Shown in pieces: positions 13,162-20,697 of a stretch of 28,701 nt of DNA. The stretch is taken from the NCBI GenBank assembly GCA_002481545.1, contig DLEF01000026.1:1-28701 (forward strand), in the 5' to 3' direction. How positions within the stretch are numbered: position 1 is the first letter of the stretch; every line of letters begins with the position of its first letter. Below the pieces are notes generated by a model. That model searched no databases and was not told where the DNA came from. It saw nothing but the letters and a program-made list of their open reading frames with translations. The DNA comes from Cyanobacteria bacterium UBA7753 (GTDB lineage: Bacteria > Cyanobacteriota > Vampirovibrionia > Gastranaerophilales > Gastranaerophilaceae). The position numbers and the translations under genes are program-made.

Positions 13162-14538
13162 TTACCCTCTTTCACAAATATTTCTTGCGACGAAAACGCC
13201 TGATGCGGAGGCTTGCAAGAGTCCTCTTGTTACACCTGCGCCGTCACCTATGGCAAACAGGTTTTTAACCCCTTCGGTTTCAAGTTTGTCGGTTAATTTT
13301 ACTCTTGCGGAATAGAATTTGACCTCAACACCGTACAACAGGGTATATCTCGATGCGGTGCCCGGAGCAATCTTATCCAGAGCAAAGAGCATTTCTATAA
13401 TACTTGTCATCTGTCTGTAAGGAAGTACAAGGCTTAAATCCCCCGGAGTTGCGCACTTGAGAGTCGGCTCAATTATGCTCGCTTTTATTCTCTCAGGGGT
13501 GGAACGTTTACCCTCAAGCAGGTCGCCAAAACGTTGTACAAGGATTCCTCCGCCTAACATATTGGCTAATCTCGCGATATGTTGTCCGTATTGGATAGGT
13601 TCTTTGAACGGTTCAGTAAACTGTTCACTGACCAACAGTGCAAAGTTTGTATTTTTGGTCTTTATGTTTGCATAGCTGTGACCGTTTACTGTCGCTATTC
13701 CGCTGTAGTTTTCCTGTACGACTTCACCGTTCGGGTTCATACAGAAAGTTCTGACCTCATCCCCAAACTTCGAAGATTGGTAAACGAGTTTTGATTCATA
13801 AAGTTTGCTTGTGATAGGCTCAAAGACAGGAGCAGGGAGCTCTACTCTGACACCTATATCTACAGCGTTATTGACTAATCCTATTTTATGGTCGGCAAAT
13901 TCTTTTGTAAGCCATGCCGCGCCTTCTCTTCCCGGAGCCACAACAGTGTATTCGGCTCTTATTTCTTCTCCGTTATCAAGCAGAACACCTTTGACCTGTT
14001 CGCATTCGACGATTAGTTTGTCCGCTGCTACATTATTTAAAATAGTGATTTTATCGGACAAATAATCTTGCATACTCTTTAGAACATCAAGGCTTCTTTC
14101 AGTCCCTAAGTGACGAACAGGGGAATAAACCAGTTTTAATTCTGCCAGTGTTGCTTGTCTTTCTATCTCATGAAAAGTTTTTTTATCGGTTCCGAAAATT
14201 TCTTTCGTAGCACCGTGTTTAAGGTAGAGATTATCAGCATATTTTATAAGTGATTCCGCATCATCTCTCGACATATAATCCAGCAGGTTTCCGCCAACCT
14301 CGGGGGTAAGAGTCAGTTTTCCGTCGGAGAATGCACCCGCTCCGCCCCAGCCGCAAAGCAGTCCGCAGCGTTTACAGTTGACACATTTTGAAGCACCTTC
14401 TCTAATCGGACATTTACGTTTTTCTATTCGTTGACCTTTTTCTATTAAAACGACTTTCCACTCCGGTTTCAATTTGGTTAATTCCAGAGCCGTAAATATT
14501 CCTGCAGGGCCTCCGCCTATAATTGCTACATTATACAT
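13162..14538 (-). CDS. FAD-dependent dehydrogenase, COG2509-like flavoprotein (458 aa)
   Basis: A predicted flavoprotein oxidoreductase of unknown substrate. The N-terminal FAD-binding GGGPAG is at residues 8-13. A Cys cluster follows (C43, C52, C55, C58, C62) with GWGGAGAFSDGKL at 63-75, the hallmark of this family; the Cys spacing could hold a metal or Fe-S centre, which is inference. The end carries IGDGAGVTRGLLQASASGV, the second FAD contact. Length is normal. The ATG at 14538 has AGAGGA about 6 nt upstream. It is not obviously in an operon; the next gene is divergent. Confidence 0.85.
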   Translation of the reverse strand: MYNVAIIGGGPAGIFTALELTKLKPEWKVVLIEKGQRIEKRKCPIREGASKCVNCKRCGLLCGWGGAGAFSDGKLTLTPEVGGNLLDYMSRDDAESLIKYADNLYLKHGATKEIFGTDKKTFHEIERQATLAELKLVYSPVRHLGTERSLDVLKSMQDYLSDKITILNNVAADKLIVECEQVKGVLLDNGEEIRAEYTVVAPGREGAAWLTKEFADHKIGLVNNAVDIGVRVELPAPVFEPITSKLYESKLVYQSSKFGDEVRTFCMNPNGEVVQENYSGIATVNGHSYANIKTKNTNFALLVSEQFTEPFKEPIQYGQHIARLANMLGGGILVQRFGDLLEGKRSTPERIKASIIEPTLKCATPGDLSLVLPYRQMTSIIEMLFALDKIAPGTASRYTLLYGVEVKFYSARVKLTDKLETEGVKNLFAIGDGAGVTRGLLQASASGVFVARNICERG

Positions 14539-14709
14539 TTATTATCCTCTTTACTGATTTTCGGTATCATCAAAACCGCTTTATAAGCCCGTATACCGAA
14601 CATTATAACGATAAACGAAACATAGTTTTAAATAAACAATTCTTTAAGTAAAGTTACAATTTTCACATTTTTATTTGTTTATAATATAATTGAAACAGAG
14701 GTATATTGC

Positions 14710-15390
14710 ATGTTTAATGAAACTAAAACGCACGAGATTACGGTCGATACTGTCATTTTGACTTTAAAAGACGACAGCTTGCAGGTATTGCTTGTAAGAA
14801 GAGAACATGAACCTTTCAAAGGCAAATGGGCAATCCCGGGGGGATATATCCGCATGTCCGAGGATTTGGACACAGCTGCCGTAAGGGTTTTGAAAGAAAA
14901 AACAAATGTAGACAATATTTATCTTGAACAACTGTATACCTTCGGTGATCCGCTTCGTCACCCTGTTGCAAGGGTTATAACCTGCGCTTATTTCGCTCTT
15001 GTCAGAGCCAATGACGTAAGCGTCGCGGATGATGAAAATGTCGCATGGCACAGAGTAGACAATTTACCGCCTCTGGCATTCGACCACAAAGAGATTATTC
15101 AATATTCTCTCAAACGCACGAGAGAAAGACTTGAACTTTGCCCTGTTGCATATCAGCTTTTGAATGAAAAATTCACTTTGACCGAAATGCAAAGAGCATA
15201 CGAACTTATAATGGGTAAGAGCTTGGATAAACGTAATTTCAGAAAGAAAGTTATCCAAACGGAAGGACTGATTGAACTGAACGAGTTTTCTAAAACAGGT
15301 TCAAAACGTCCCGCAAGATTATACACATTTGAGTCTATCAAATTGGATTCAAAACGTGCCCACTTTATTAAAAAGGAGAAAACAGAATAA
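14710..15390 (+). CDS. Nudix-domain regulator, NrtR-like (226 aa)
   Basis: An N-terminal Nudix domain (about 10-140) is fused to a C-terminal winged helix (about 145-220; NEKFTLTEMQRAYELIMGK, DKRNFRKKVIQTEGL). This is the layout of NrtR, which represses NAD metabolism genes and responds to ADP-ribose. The Nudix box at 45-67 is degenerate: G45, E51, R59 and E63 remain, but Val replaces the Glu after Arg, Lys the last Glu and Asn the Gly. Hydrolase activity is therefore doubtful and a ligand-sensing role likely. Start: AGAGGT 8 nt before ATG. The stop overlaps the secG ATG (TAATG), so the two are translationally coupled. No NAD gene is adjacent. Confidence 0.82.
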   Translation: MFNETKTHEITVDTVILTLKDDSLQVLLVRREHEPFKGKWAIPGGYIRMSEDLDTAAVRVLKEKTNVDNIYLEQLYTFGDPLRHPVARVITCAYFALVRANDVSVADDENVAWHRVDNLPPLAFDHKEIIQYSLKRTRERLELCPVAYQLLNEKFTLTEMQRAYELIMGKSLDKRNFRKKVIQTEGLIELNEFSKTGSKRPARLYTFESIKLDSKRAHFIKKEKTE

Positions 15391-15614
15391 TGTTAGGTTT
15401 AATATGGACTATCCAAGTCATCACATCAATTTTATTAATAGTATTGGTATTAATACATTCGCCTAAAGGCGACGGCATCGCAGGGATTGGCGGTTCCGCA
15501 CAATTATTTACATCACAAAAAGGCGCAGAAAAGAACTTGAACAAATTAACAGCTATAATTGCGGTTATATTTATGGTTTGCGTGTTCCTGTTAGGATTTG
15601 GGATTGTAAAATAA
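15390..15614 (+). CDS. secG: Preprotein translocase subunit SecG (74 aa)
   Basis: Small inner-membrane subunit of the SecYEG channel. Two transmembrane helices (about 4-24 and 51-71) flank the conserved loop HSPKGDGIAGIGGSAQLF. Length is normal. Its ATG shares a base with the stop codon of the Nudix regulator, and it ends at a strong terminator, so the two make a two-gene operon. Confidence 0.93.
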   Translation: MLGLIWTIQVITSILLIVLVLIHSPKGDGIAGIGGSAQLFTSQKGAEKNLNKLTAIIAVIFMVCVFLLGFGIVK

Positions 15615-15638
15615 TTACAAACAAATTTAAAATAAACG

Positions 15639-15671
15639 AAAAGTGCAAAGTAAATTCAACTTTGCACTTTT
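15639..15671. terminator. Bidirectional terminator between secG and the SPFH gene
   Basis: AAAAGTGCAAAGT (15639-15651), 7-nt loop, ACTTTGCACTTTT (15659-15671), a perfect 13-bp stem. The GTGCAAAGT core is also found near the 3' end of the NfeD-like gene. Confidence 0.92.
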
Positions 15672-15715
15672 TCTGTTATATTCGTTTGGGTTTTTGAGAT
15701 AATATACATTTACCC

Positions 15716-16687
15716 CTACCCCTTGTCGAACATTTGTTTAATACCGTCAACGGAGCTTAAAATACCTGTTGCCTCATACGGCATATAAACGACTTTGTTG
15801 TTTTCGCCTGATGTTATTGTTTTCAGGGTTTCAAGGTATTTCATAGCAATCAGGTATTTATCGGGCTGACCTTTGTCCGCAAGAGCATTGATAATCTTTT
15901 CGATTGCCTGTTGTTCACCGTCAGCCTCAACGACTCTTGCCTGCGCAATACCTTCAGCCTTCAGGATAGCAGCCTGTTTTTCGCCTTCCGCAATATTGAT
16001 AGCGGATTCTTTTTCACCCTCAGCTTTAAGGATTGCTGATTTCTTTTGACCTTCTGCCTCTAAGATTGCAGCACGTCTGTCACGCTCTGCCTTCATTTGT
16101 TTTTCCATAGCTGTTTGAATATCTACCGGCGGGATGATGTCTTGCAATTCTACTCTGCTGACCTTTACGCCCCATTTGTCAGTTGCTTCATCAAGAATTG
16201 TTCTCAATTCTTTATTTATTTTGTCTCTTGAAACAAGAGTTTCGTCCAAATCTATCTGCCCTACGAGGTTTCTCAAGGTTGTCTGTGTCAATTTTTCGAT
16301 AGCTTCCGGCAAGTTTTGGATTTCATAAACCGCTGATTTCGGATCAACAATTTGGAAATACAAAAGCGCGTTTATGCTTATTGATACGTTATCTTTCGTG
16401 ATTACGTTCTGACGAGGAAAATCATAAACAGTTTCTCTCAAATCTATTCTGTCAATCTCTTTGATGTAAGAATAGGTTTTTCCGTCGAGACCTTTCTGAA
16501 CGGTTTTCCAATAAATTCCTCTCGGTGCCTCAATAAACGGGATTATGAAATTAAAGCCCGAATCCAATACTCTGTCGAATTTCCCAAGTCTTTCGACAAT
16601 TACAACTTCTGCCTGTTTTACGATAATTGCCCCCTTTACAGCAATTACTATCGCAAATACCACCAATACGGTTAAAATTACACTCAT
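15716..16687 (-). CDS. SPFH/Band 7 (stomatin/QmcA-like) membrane protein (323 aa)
   Basis: Membrane scaffold protein of the stomatin/paraslipin type. One N-terminal membrane helix (about 3-24), then the Band 7 domain: VERLGKFDRVLDSGFNFIIP, DFPRQNVITKDNVSISINAL, TLRNLVGQIDLDETL. Residues 207-250 are four tandem 11-residue repeats of the form AILxAEGxKxS, a long helix for oligomerisation. The start has AGGAG 8 nt upstream. The NfeD-like gene upstream on the same strand is the conserved partner. The 3' end lies in a GGGGTAGGGGTAAA stretch, a motif also seen near 18080. Confidence 0.93.
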   Translation of the reverse strand: MSVILTVLVVFAIVIAVKGAIIVKQAEVVIVERLGKFDRVLDSGFNFIIPFIEAPRGIYWKTVQKGLDGKTYSYIKEIDRIDLRETVYDFPRQNVITKDNVSISINALLYFQIVDPKSAVYEIQNLPEAIEKLTQTTLRNLVGQIDLDETLVSRDKINKELRTILDEATDKWGVKVSRVELQDIIPPVDIQTAMEKQMKAERDRRAAILEAEGQKKSAILKAEGEKESAINIAEGEKQAAILKAEGIAQARVVEADGEQQAIEKIINALADKGQPDKYLIAMKYLETLKTITSGENNKVVYMPYEATGILSSVDGIKQMFDKG

Positions 16688-16727
16688 GAATTATTCTCCT
16701 ATGTTTTGTGTTATATTCGATTTCGTT

Positions 16728-16798
16728 GGTGCGGTAGTGACCGCACCCTACTTCCTACAGTTTTATTTTTTATATTTGTCGGCCTGGTAAAGCCGACC
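16728..16798. repeat. Two REP-like hairpins in the SPFH/NfeD intergenic region
   Basis: GGTGCGGT-AGTG-ACCGCACC (16728-16747) and GTCGGC-CTGGTAAA-GCCGAC (16778-16797), each followed by a CTACAG-like end. A decayed third copy is near 16830. The style matches GGTAGGC-TAAA-GCCTACC at 2774 and GGTGCGA-AA-TCGCACC at 18185. Confidence 0.6.
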
Positions 16799-16870
16799 TA
16801 CAGACTATGTTTTGCATTGTATTTTAATCTTTCTTTGTCAGCTTGGAAAACCCGATTTACATTCTAACTC

Positions 16871-16900
16871 TGCACTTTGCACTTTTAACTTTGCACTTTC
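16871..16900. repeat. Tandem ACTTTGCAC repeat overlapping the end of the NfeD-like gene
   Basis: ACTTTGCAC at 16874-16882 and 16888-16896. The second unit encodes the last three codons (Val-Gln-Ser) of the minus-strand gene directly before its TAA. The same unit forms the secG terminator stem. Confidence 0.6.
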
Positions 16901-17307
16901 TCCACGTACATTATCAAACTTTCGTTCTTAACTATTCTGACCTCCTGTCCGACTTCATAAACATCATCGTTTAGAGCTCTTGCCTCCCAACGTTCATCAT
17001 ATATGGTTATGGCACCCGAATATTTATCCACTTTTTGGATAACTTTTACGACTTTGCCAATATATTTTTCCTGAATGCCGGTTTCTTTTGATTTGTCACG
17101 TTTGCCGATTAAGAACGGTCTCAAAAAATAAAGTGCAAGGAATGACAGGATAACAAAAGCTAAAACTATTATTTCCCAATTAAAGATAAATACCGCAAGT
17201 ATTGCGCTCACAAGCGCCGCGAATGCAAGGTTCAGAAAAAACATCGCAGGCACGAATGTTTCCAAAAGCAGGAACACAATAGATACAATTAACATTATCT
17301 GCCACAT
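16885..17307 (-). CDS. NfeD-like membrane protein (140 aa)
   Basis: Short-form NfeD protein that usually pairs with an SPFH protein. Three hydrophobic segments lie near residues 3-20, 25-42 and 44-63, then a soluble OB-fold domain (about 82-140) with GKVVKVIQKVDKYSGAI and DERWEARA. The frame extends to 17355, but the ATG at 17307 has GGAG 9 nt upstream and starts at the first membrane helix, so it is preferred; the longer version would also run into the upstream gene's terminator. The SPFH gene follows after about 200 nt containing repeats. Confidence 0.87.
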   Translation of the reverse strand: MWQIMLIVSIVFLLLETFVPAMFFLNLAFAALVSAILAVFIFNWEIIVLAFVILSFLALYFLRPFLIGKRDKSKETGIQEKYIGKVVKVIQKVDKYSGAITIYDERWEARALNDDVYEVGQEVRIVKNESLIMYVEKVQS

Positions 17308-17332
17308 AATACACACTCCTAAATTTAATATT

Positions 17333-17371
17333 AAAAAAGCATGCTCCCCAATCAAAGGGTAACATGCTTTT
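17333..17371 (-). terminator. Rho-independent terminator of the DUF1858 gene
   Basis: On the minus strand AAAAGCATG, 19-nt loop, CATGCTTTTTT (9-bp stem plus U-run). It lies between the DUF1858 gene and the NfeD-like gene and separates their transcripts. Confidence 0.85.
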
Positions 17372-17394
17372 AATTATAACATGGTTTTCACAAA

Positions 17395-17598
17395 TTACTT
17401 ATTGATAAGTGCGTTAATTTCATCAACCATATCGTCAGGGTTGAACCCGTGAACTCTTGCGCCTGCTTCCAAGTTTTCGAATCTTGCTGCGGCACAACCG
17501 ATACAGCCTAAACCGTACTTAGCAAAAACTTCTATACTTTCAGGATATTGTTGAGCAATATCCATTATTCCCATTTCTTTTGTAACTTTCTTTTCCAT
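17395..17598 (-). CDS. DUF1858-domain disulfide protein (67 aa)
   Basis: A small cytoplasmic protein of the family found alone or at the N-terminus of hybrid-cluster-associated and ScdA-like proteins. The conserved C32-I-G-C35 motif sits in FAKYGLGCIGCAAARF, after VTKEMGIMDIAQQYPES. The pair of Cys suggests a redox disulfide or metal role; the exact role is unknown. Start: AAGGAG 8 nt upstream of ATG at 17598. Monocistronic, with its own terminator. Confidence 0.88.
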   Translation of the reverse strand: MEKKVTKEMGIMDIAQQYPESIEVFAKYGLGCIGCAAARFENLEAGARVHGFNPDDMVDEINALINK

Positions 17599-17727
17599 TG
17601 TCTTAACTCCTTTTGTAGTTGTTTCTTAAAATATTTTGTAATGTTTCTTAATATTTTACTCTATTATTTTGACATTTCCGAAAATATCCTTAAGTAAATT
17701 ATATAACAAAATGAAAGGTTTGAAAAT

Positions 17728-17901
17728 ATGGATTTCTTAAAAAATTTTTTGAAAGATGACAAAACTGTCGTCGGGTTATGTGACTTAAAACGCAGACAAG
17801 TAGCAAACTCTTTTAACTTCGCTACACAATCAGGATTTAACAGAGGATTCGCGCAATCCTACGGCAGTGCAATTCCTGGCGGATTTGTTTTCGCTAAATA
17901 A
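17728..17901 (+). CDS. Small protein of unknown function (57 aa)
   Basis: A short open frame that size cut-offs would miss. AAAGG lies 9 nt before the ATG at 17728. The protein starts MDFLKNFLKDDKTVVGLCDL, continues with a basic KRRQ, then a Phe/Gly/Ser/Asn-rich end (FNFATQSGFNRGFAQSYG) and stops with FVFAK. No membrane segment or signal peptide. The clear ribosome site, the varied composition and the lack of neighbouring frames support a real gene. No family was recognised. Confidence 0.65.
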   Translation: MDFLKNFLKDDKTVVGLCDLKRRQVANSFNFATQSGFNRGFAQSYGSAIPGGFVFAK

Positions 17902-17973
17902 GGATTTATAATAACCCTTTCTCTAAAAAGTTAATATATAAAGCAAAATGCATAATACATTTACCCAAAATTT

Positions 17974-18080
17974 CCTTATTGAAAAACAGGGCGGATAAAC
18001 ACTGAGGATGGTTAAGCACATAGGTTGTAAAACTAATTTAAAAAATATATAGTCAGAAGGTTGTCCGCCTTTCATTAAGG
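17974..18080. ncRNA. Candidate structured RNA or palindromic element of unknown class
   Basis: CCTTA-t-TGAAA (17974-17984) pairs with TTTCA-t-TAAGG (18070-18080). Inside, after a short bulge, GGCGGA (17990-17995) pairs with TCCGCC (18064-18069). The 16 base pairs enclose 68 nt and are unlikely by chance in such AT-rich DNA. No known RNA family fits by eye; strand and promoter are unclear. It could also be a decayed mobile palindrome. Confidence 0.35.
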
Positions 18081-18176
18081 AGGGGAGGGGTAAATATAAA
18101 AGATACTAAGGTACTAAGGCAGTAGGGCACTAAGAAAGTGGCAGTCACTTTAATCTGCCAATAAAAATAATTTAAA

Positions 18177-18207
18177 AAAGCAAAGGTGCGAAATCGCACC
18201 CTGCTTT
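18177..18207. repeat. REP-like hairpin, possible terminator
   Basis: GGTGCGA-AA-TCGCACC (18185-18200) within AAAGCA...TGCTTT (18177-18207). Resembles the hairpins at 2774 and 16728. A/T runs on both sides allow weak termination. Confidence 0.55.
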
Positions 18208-18315
18208 AATGTTTTAAATTTATTTATAAAATTGTTGCACCTCATCTGCATTCGTACAGCTCAAAATTTCGCTTACGACTGCGCCTTCTCCTGTCAGGAG
18301 AAGATTACCGCAATT

Positions 18316-19092
18316 TTATGCTTTTTTGTTTTCTTCAATGAGGGTTCTTATAGCCTCTACCGCTACCTTAATAGCGCCGTCGGTATCGTGTACGACAGGG
18401 TTATCCAAACCTTGTTTTTCGCGTTCCTGATTTGCCATAACCAAGAATACGGAGCCGACTTTTACACGAAGATAACTGCCCACTACAAACAACGCAGCGG
18501 ATTCCATCTCTGATGCCAAACATCCGAGTCTCAACCATGCCTGCCATTTATTCATAAGTTCATAACTTACAGGCATTTTTTGAGGTTCGTGCTGACCGTA
18601 GAATGAGTCTTTACATTCTACAACCCCTGCATGCCATCTGAATCCTAATTTTTTAGCGGAATTAACAAGTGCTGTTACGACATCAAAATTAGCAACCGCA
18701 GGAAATTCAATCGGAGCATATTCTTTTGTTGTTCCTTCCATTCTGATTGCGCCCGTTGCAATAACGACATCTCCGCCTTTAACGTCGAGTTCCATACCAC
18801 CGCATGTTCCTATACGAATAAAGTATTTTGCGCCCGCTTTTACAAGTTCTTCCAAAGCAATCGCTGCGGAAGGACCTCCGATACCTGTTGAAGTAACGCT
18901 TACTTTTACTCCGTTAAGATATCCTGTATATGTTGTAAACTCTCTATGATCCGCAACAAGTTTTGCATCATCAAAATATGCCGCTATCTTTTTACATCTT
19001 TTAGGATCTCCGGGGAGAATCACATATTCTCCAACATCTCCTGATTTTACGGCAATATGATATTGCATACCTTCTTCTTCTGCGTATTTCAT
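18316..19092 (-). CDS. udp: Uridine phosphorylase / nucleoside phosphorylase (258 aa)
   Basis: Cytoplasmic salvage enzyme that splits a nucleoside with phosphate. Marks: PGDPKR at 27-32 (phosphate), STGIGGPSA at 68-76, RIGTCG at 93-98 and SEMESA at 194-199 (ribose). The pattern matches uridine rather than purine phosphorylase, although substrate choice is not certain. The frame opens at 19131, but the ATG at 19092 gives the usual length and follows AAGGAG (spacing about 11 nt), so it is preferred. Monocistronic; dnaB is divergent. The frame after the stop stays open for 31 more codons (see findings). Confidence 0.88.
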   Translation of the reverse strand: MKYAEEEGMQYHIAVKSGDVGEYVILPGDPKRCKKIAAYFDDAKLVADHREFTTYTGYLNGVKVSVTSTGIGGPSAAIALEELVKAGAKYFIRIGTCGGMELDVKGGDVVIATGAIRMEGTTKEYAPIEFPAVANFDVVTALVNSAKKLGFRWHAGVVECKDSFYGQHEPQKMPVSYELMNKWQAWLRLGCLASEMESAALFVVGSYLRVKVGSVFLVMANQEREKQGLDNPVVHDTDGAIKVAVEAIRTLIEENKKA

Positions 19093-19268
19093 AGTAGTAT
19101 TTTCTCCTTTTATATAATTCTGTTCATACAATAAACCATTAGGTAGTCTATTCTAGCACATTTTTCGGATTTATTCAATAAGAATTTCGGATTTTATTAT
19201 TTCTTAAAAATTACTGAAAAAAATCTTTTTGCATGATACATTAATAGAATAAGAAATCGGAGGAAACC

Positions 19269-20663
19269 ATGGCTACAGCCACAAAACCGTCATCGGATAT
19301 ATCACAACTAATGCCGCAAAATATTGAAGCGGAAGAAGCAGTATTAGGGGCAATCCTCGTAAACCCGAGATGTCTCGACAAGGTTATGAGTATGCTTAAA
19401 CCCGAATACTTCTACAAACCCGCTCACAGATACATTTATGAGGCAATATTACAGCTTACAAATAACAATGAAATGATTGATATTGTATCCGTATCGGATG
19501 TTTTAAATATGAATCAAAAGCTGGATTTAATCGGCGGTCGTGCATATATAAACGATTTAAGTTTTAAATGTATACAGACCTCCAACGTTGCATACTACGC
19601 AAAAAGCATAGTAGAGACAGCAACAAAGCGTGCTCTTATTATGGCGGGCTCCGAGATTACAACGGCAGGTTATGACCAACAAACAACAAGTGATGAATCT
19701 CTGGAAAAAGCGGAAAAACTTATCTTCGATATTTCATCAGGGAAAAATTCAACAGACCTTGTTCCAATCGGAGATTTAGTTGTAGATACTTACGATAAGA
19801 TTGATGAACGTTATAAAAACAGAGACAAAAAAACAGGTGTGGAATCAGGATTTTACGACTTGGATGATATGACAAACGGGTTCCAAAAATCTGATTTAAT
19901 TATCCTTGCGGCACGTCCTGCAATGGGGAAAACAGCATTCGCACTGAATATAGCATCTAATGCGGCTCTTCATTACGGCAAAACAGTCGCTATATTCTCT
20001 CTCGAAATGTCAAAAGATCAGCTTGTACAGCGTCTTATGTGCGCAGAGGCAGAGGTTGATTCTCAAAGACTGCGTTCGGGGAATATGCAGTCAACCGACT
20101 GGGAAAAACTTGTAAACGCTATGGACAGATTATCATCGGCACCTATTTATATTGATGATACTCCGGGGTGCTCACTCACGGATATCCGTGCAAAGTGTCG
20201 TCGTTTAGCAATGTCCGACAGTAACCTTAGCCTTATCCTAATCGATTATTTGCAGTTGATGGAGACAAGCGGAAGAGAAACAGACAGAACTCAACAGATT
20301 TCTCAAATTTCAAGAGGTTTAAAAATCCTTGCAAAAGAATTGAATGTTCCGATTATCGCACTTTCACAGTTGTCCCGTGCAACGGAATCACGTACCGATA
20401 AACGACCTATGTTGTCAGATTTAAGAGATTCAGGTTCAATCGAGCAGGACGCGGATATCGTTATGTTCATCTATCGTGGTGAATATTACGCATCAAAAGG
20501 TCAAGCCGATGAAGAAAACCCTGAAGAAATTGCAAAGAACAAAGGAGAGGCGGAAATCATTATTGCAAAACAAAGAAGCGGTCCTACGGGAACCGTTAAC
20601 CTGATATTCCAAAACAACATTACCAAGTTCAAAAACAAAATAAAAACGACAGACGCGTTTTAA
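19269..20663 (+). CDS. dnaB: Replicative DNA helicase DnaB (464 aa)
   Basis: Hexameric 5'-3' helicase that unwinds DNA at the fork and binds primase. The N-terminal domain (about 13-115) begins PQNIEAEEAVLGAIL. The RecA-like domain has Walker A ARPAMGKTAF at 215-224, Walker B LILIDYLQLM at 322-331, QLSR at 367-370 and the arginine-finger region KQRSGPTGT near 434-442. Length is normal and no intein is present. GGAGG lies 5-6 nt before the ATG. It stands alone; the common neighbour rplI is not here. Confidence 0.97.
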   Translation: MATATKPSSDISQLMPQNIEAEEAVLGAILVNPRCLDKVMSMLKPEYFYKPAHRYIYEAILQLTNNNEMIDIVSVSDVLNMNQKLDLIGGRAYINDLSFKCIQTSNVAYYAKSIVETATKRALIMAGSEITTAGYDQQTTSDESLEKAEKLIFDISSGKNSTDLVPIGDLVVDTYDKIDERYKNRDKKTGVESGFYDLDDMTNGFQKSDLIILAARPAMGKTAFALNIASNAALHYGKTVAIFSLEMSKDQLVQRLMCAEAEVDSQRLRSGNMQSTDWEKLVNAMDRLSSAPIYIDDTPGCSLTDIRAKCRRLAMSDSNLSLILIDYLQLMETSGRETDRTQQISQISRGLKILAKELNVPIIALSQLSRATESRTDKRPMLSDLRDSGSIEQDADIVMFIYRGEYYASKGQADEENPEEIAKNKGEAEIIIAKQRSGPTGTVNLIFQNNITKFKNKIKTTDAF

Positions 20664-20673
20664 TAAAAAATTT

Positions 20674-20697
20674 AGGGGTTATTTGTATAACCCCTTT
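20674..20697. terminator. Bidirectional terminator shared by dnaB and cysK
   Basis: AGGGGTTAT (20674-20682), loop TTGT, ATAACCCCT (20687-20695), with T and A runs outside. The hairpin includes the stop codon and last codons of the minus-strand cysK gene, so the two genes converge on one stem. Confidence 0.85.

Larger units (their letters stand above)
17902..18315. other. Intergenic region with several hairpins
   Basis: About 410 nt between the small protein and uridine phosphorylase. It contains the long paired element at 17974-18080, short ACTAAGG repeats (near 18104-18130), TGGCAG...CTGCCA (18139-18160), the hairpin at 18177-18207, and CTTCTCCT-GTC-AGGAGAAG near 18284-18302. No gene was recognised. 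Confidence 0.6.

Noticed and set aside
18000..18010. Hammerhead ribozyme core CTGAGGA
   Set aside because: No GAAA after a second stem and no cleavage triplet in a fitting position.
17989..18070. tRNA-like cloverleaf with a GGGCGGA/TCCGCCT acceptor stem
   Set aside because: There is no T-arm (no GTTCRA motif), no matching T stem before the 3' acceptor strand, and no convincing anticodon arm.
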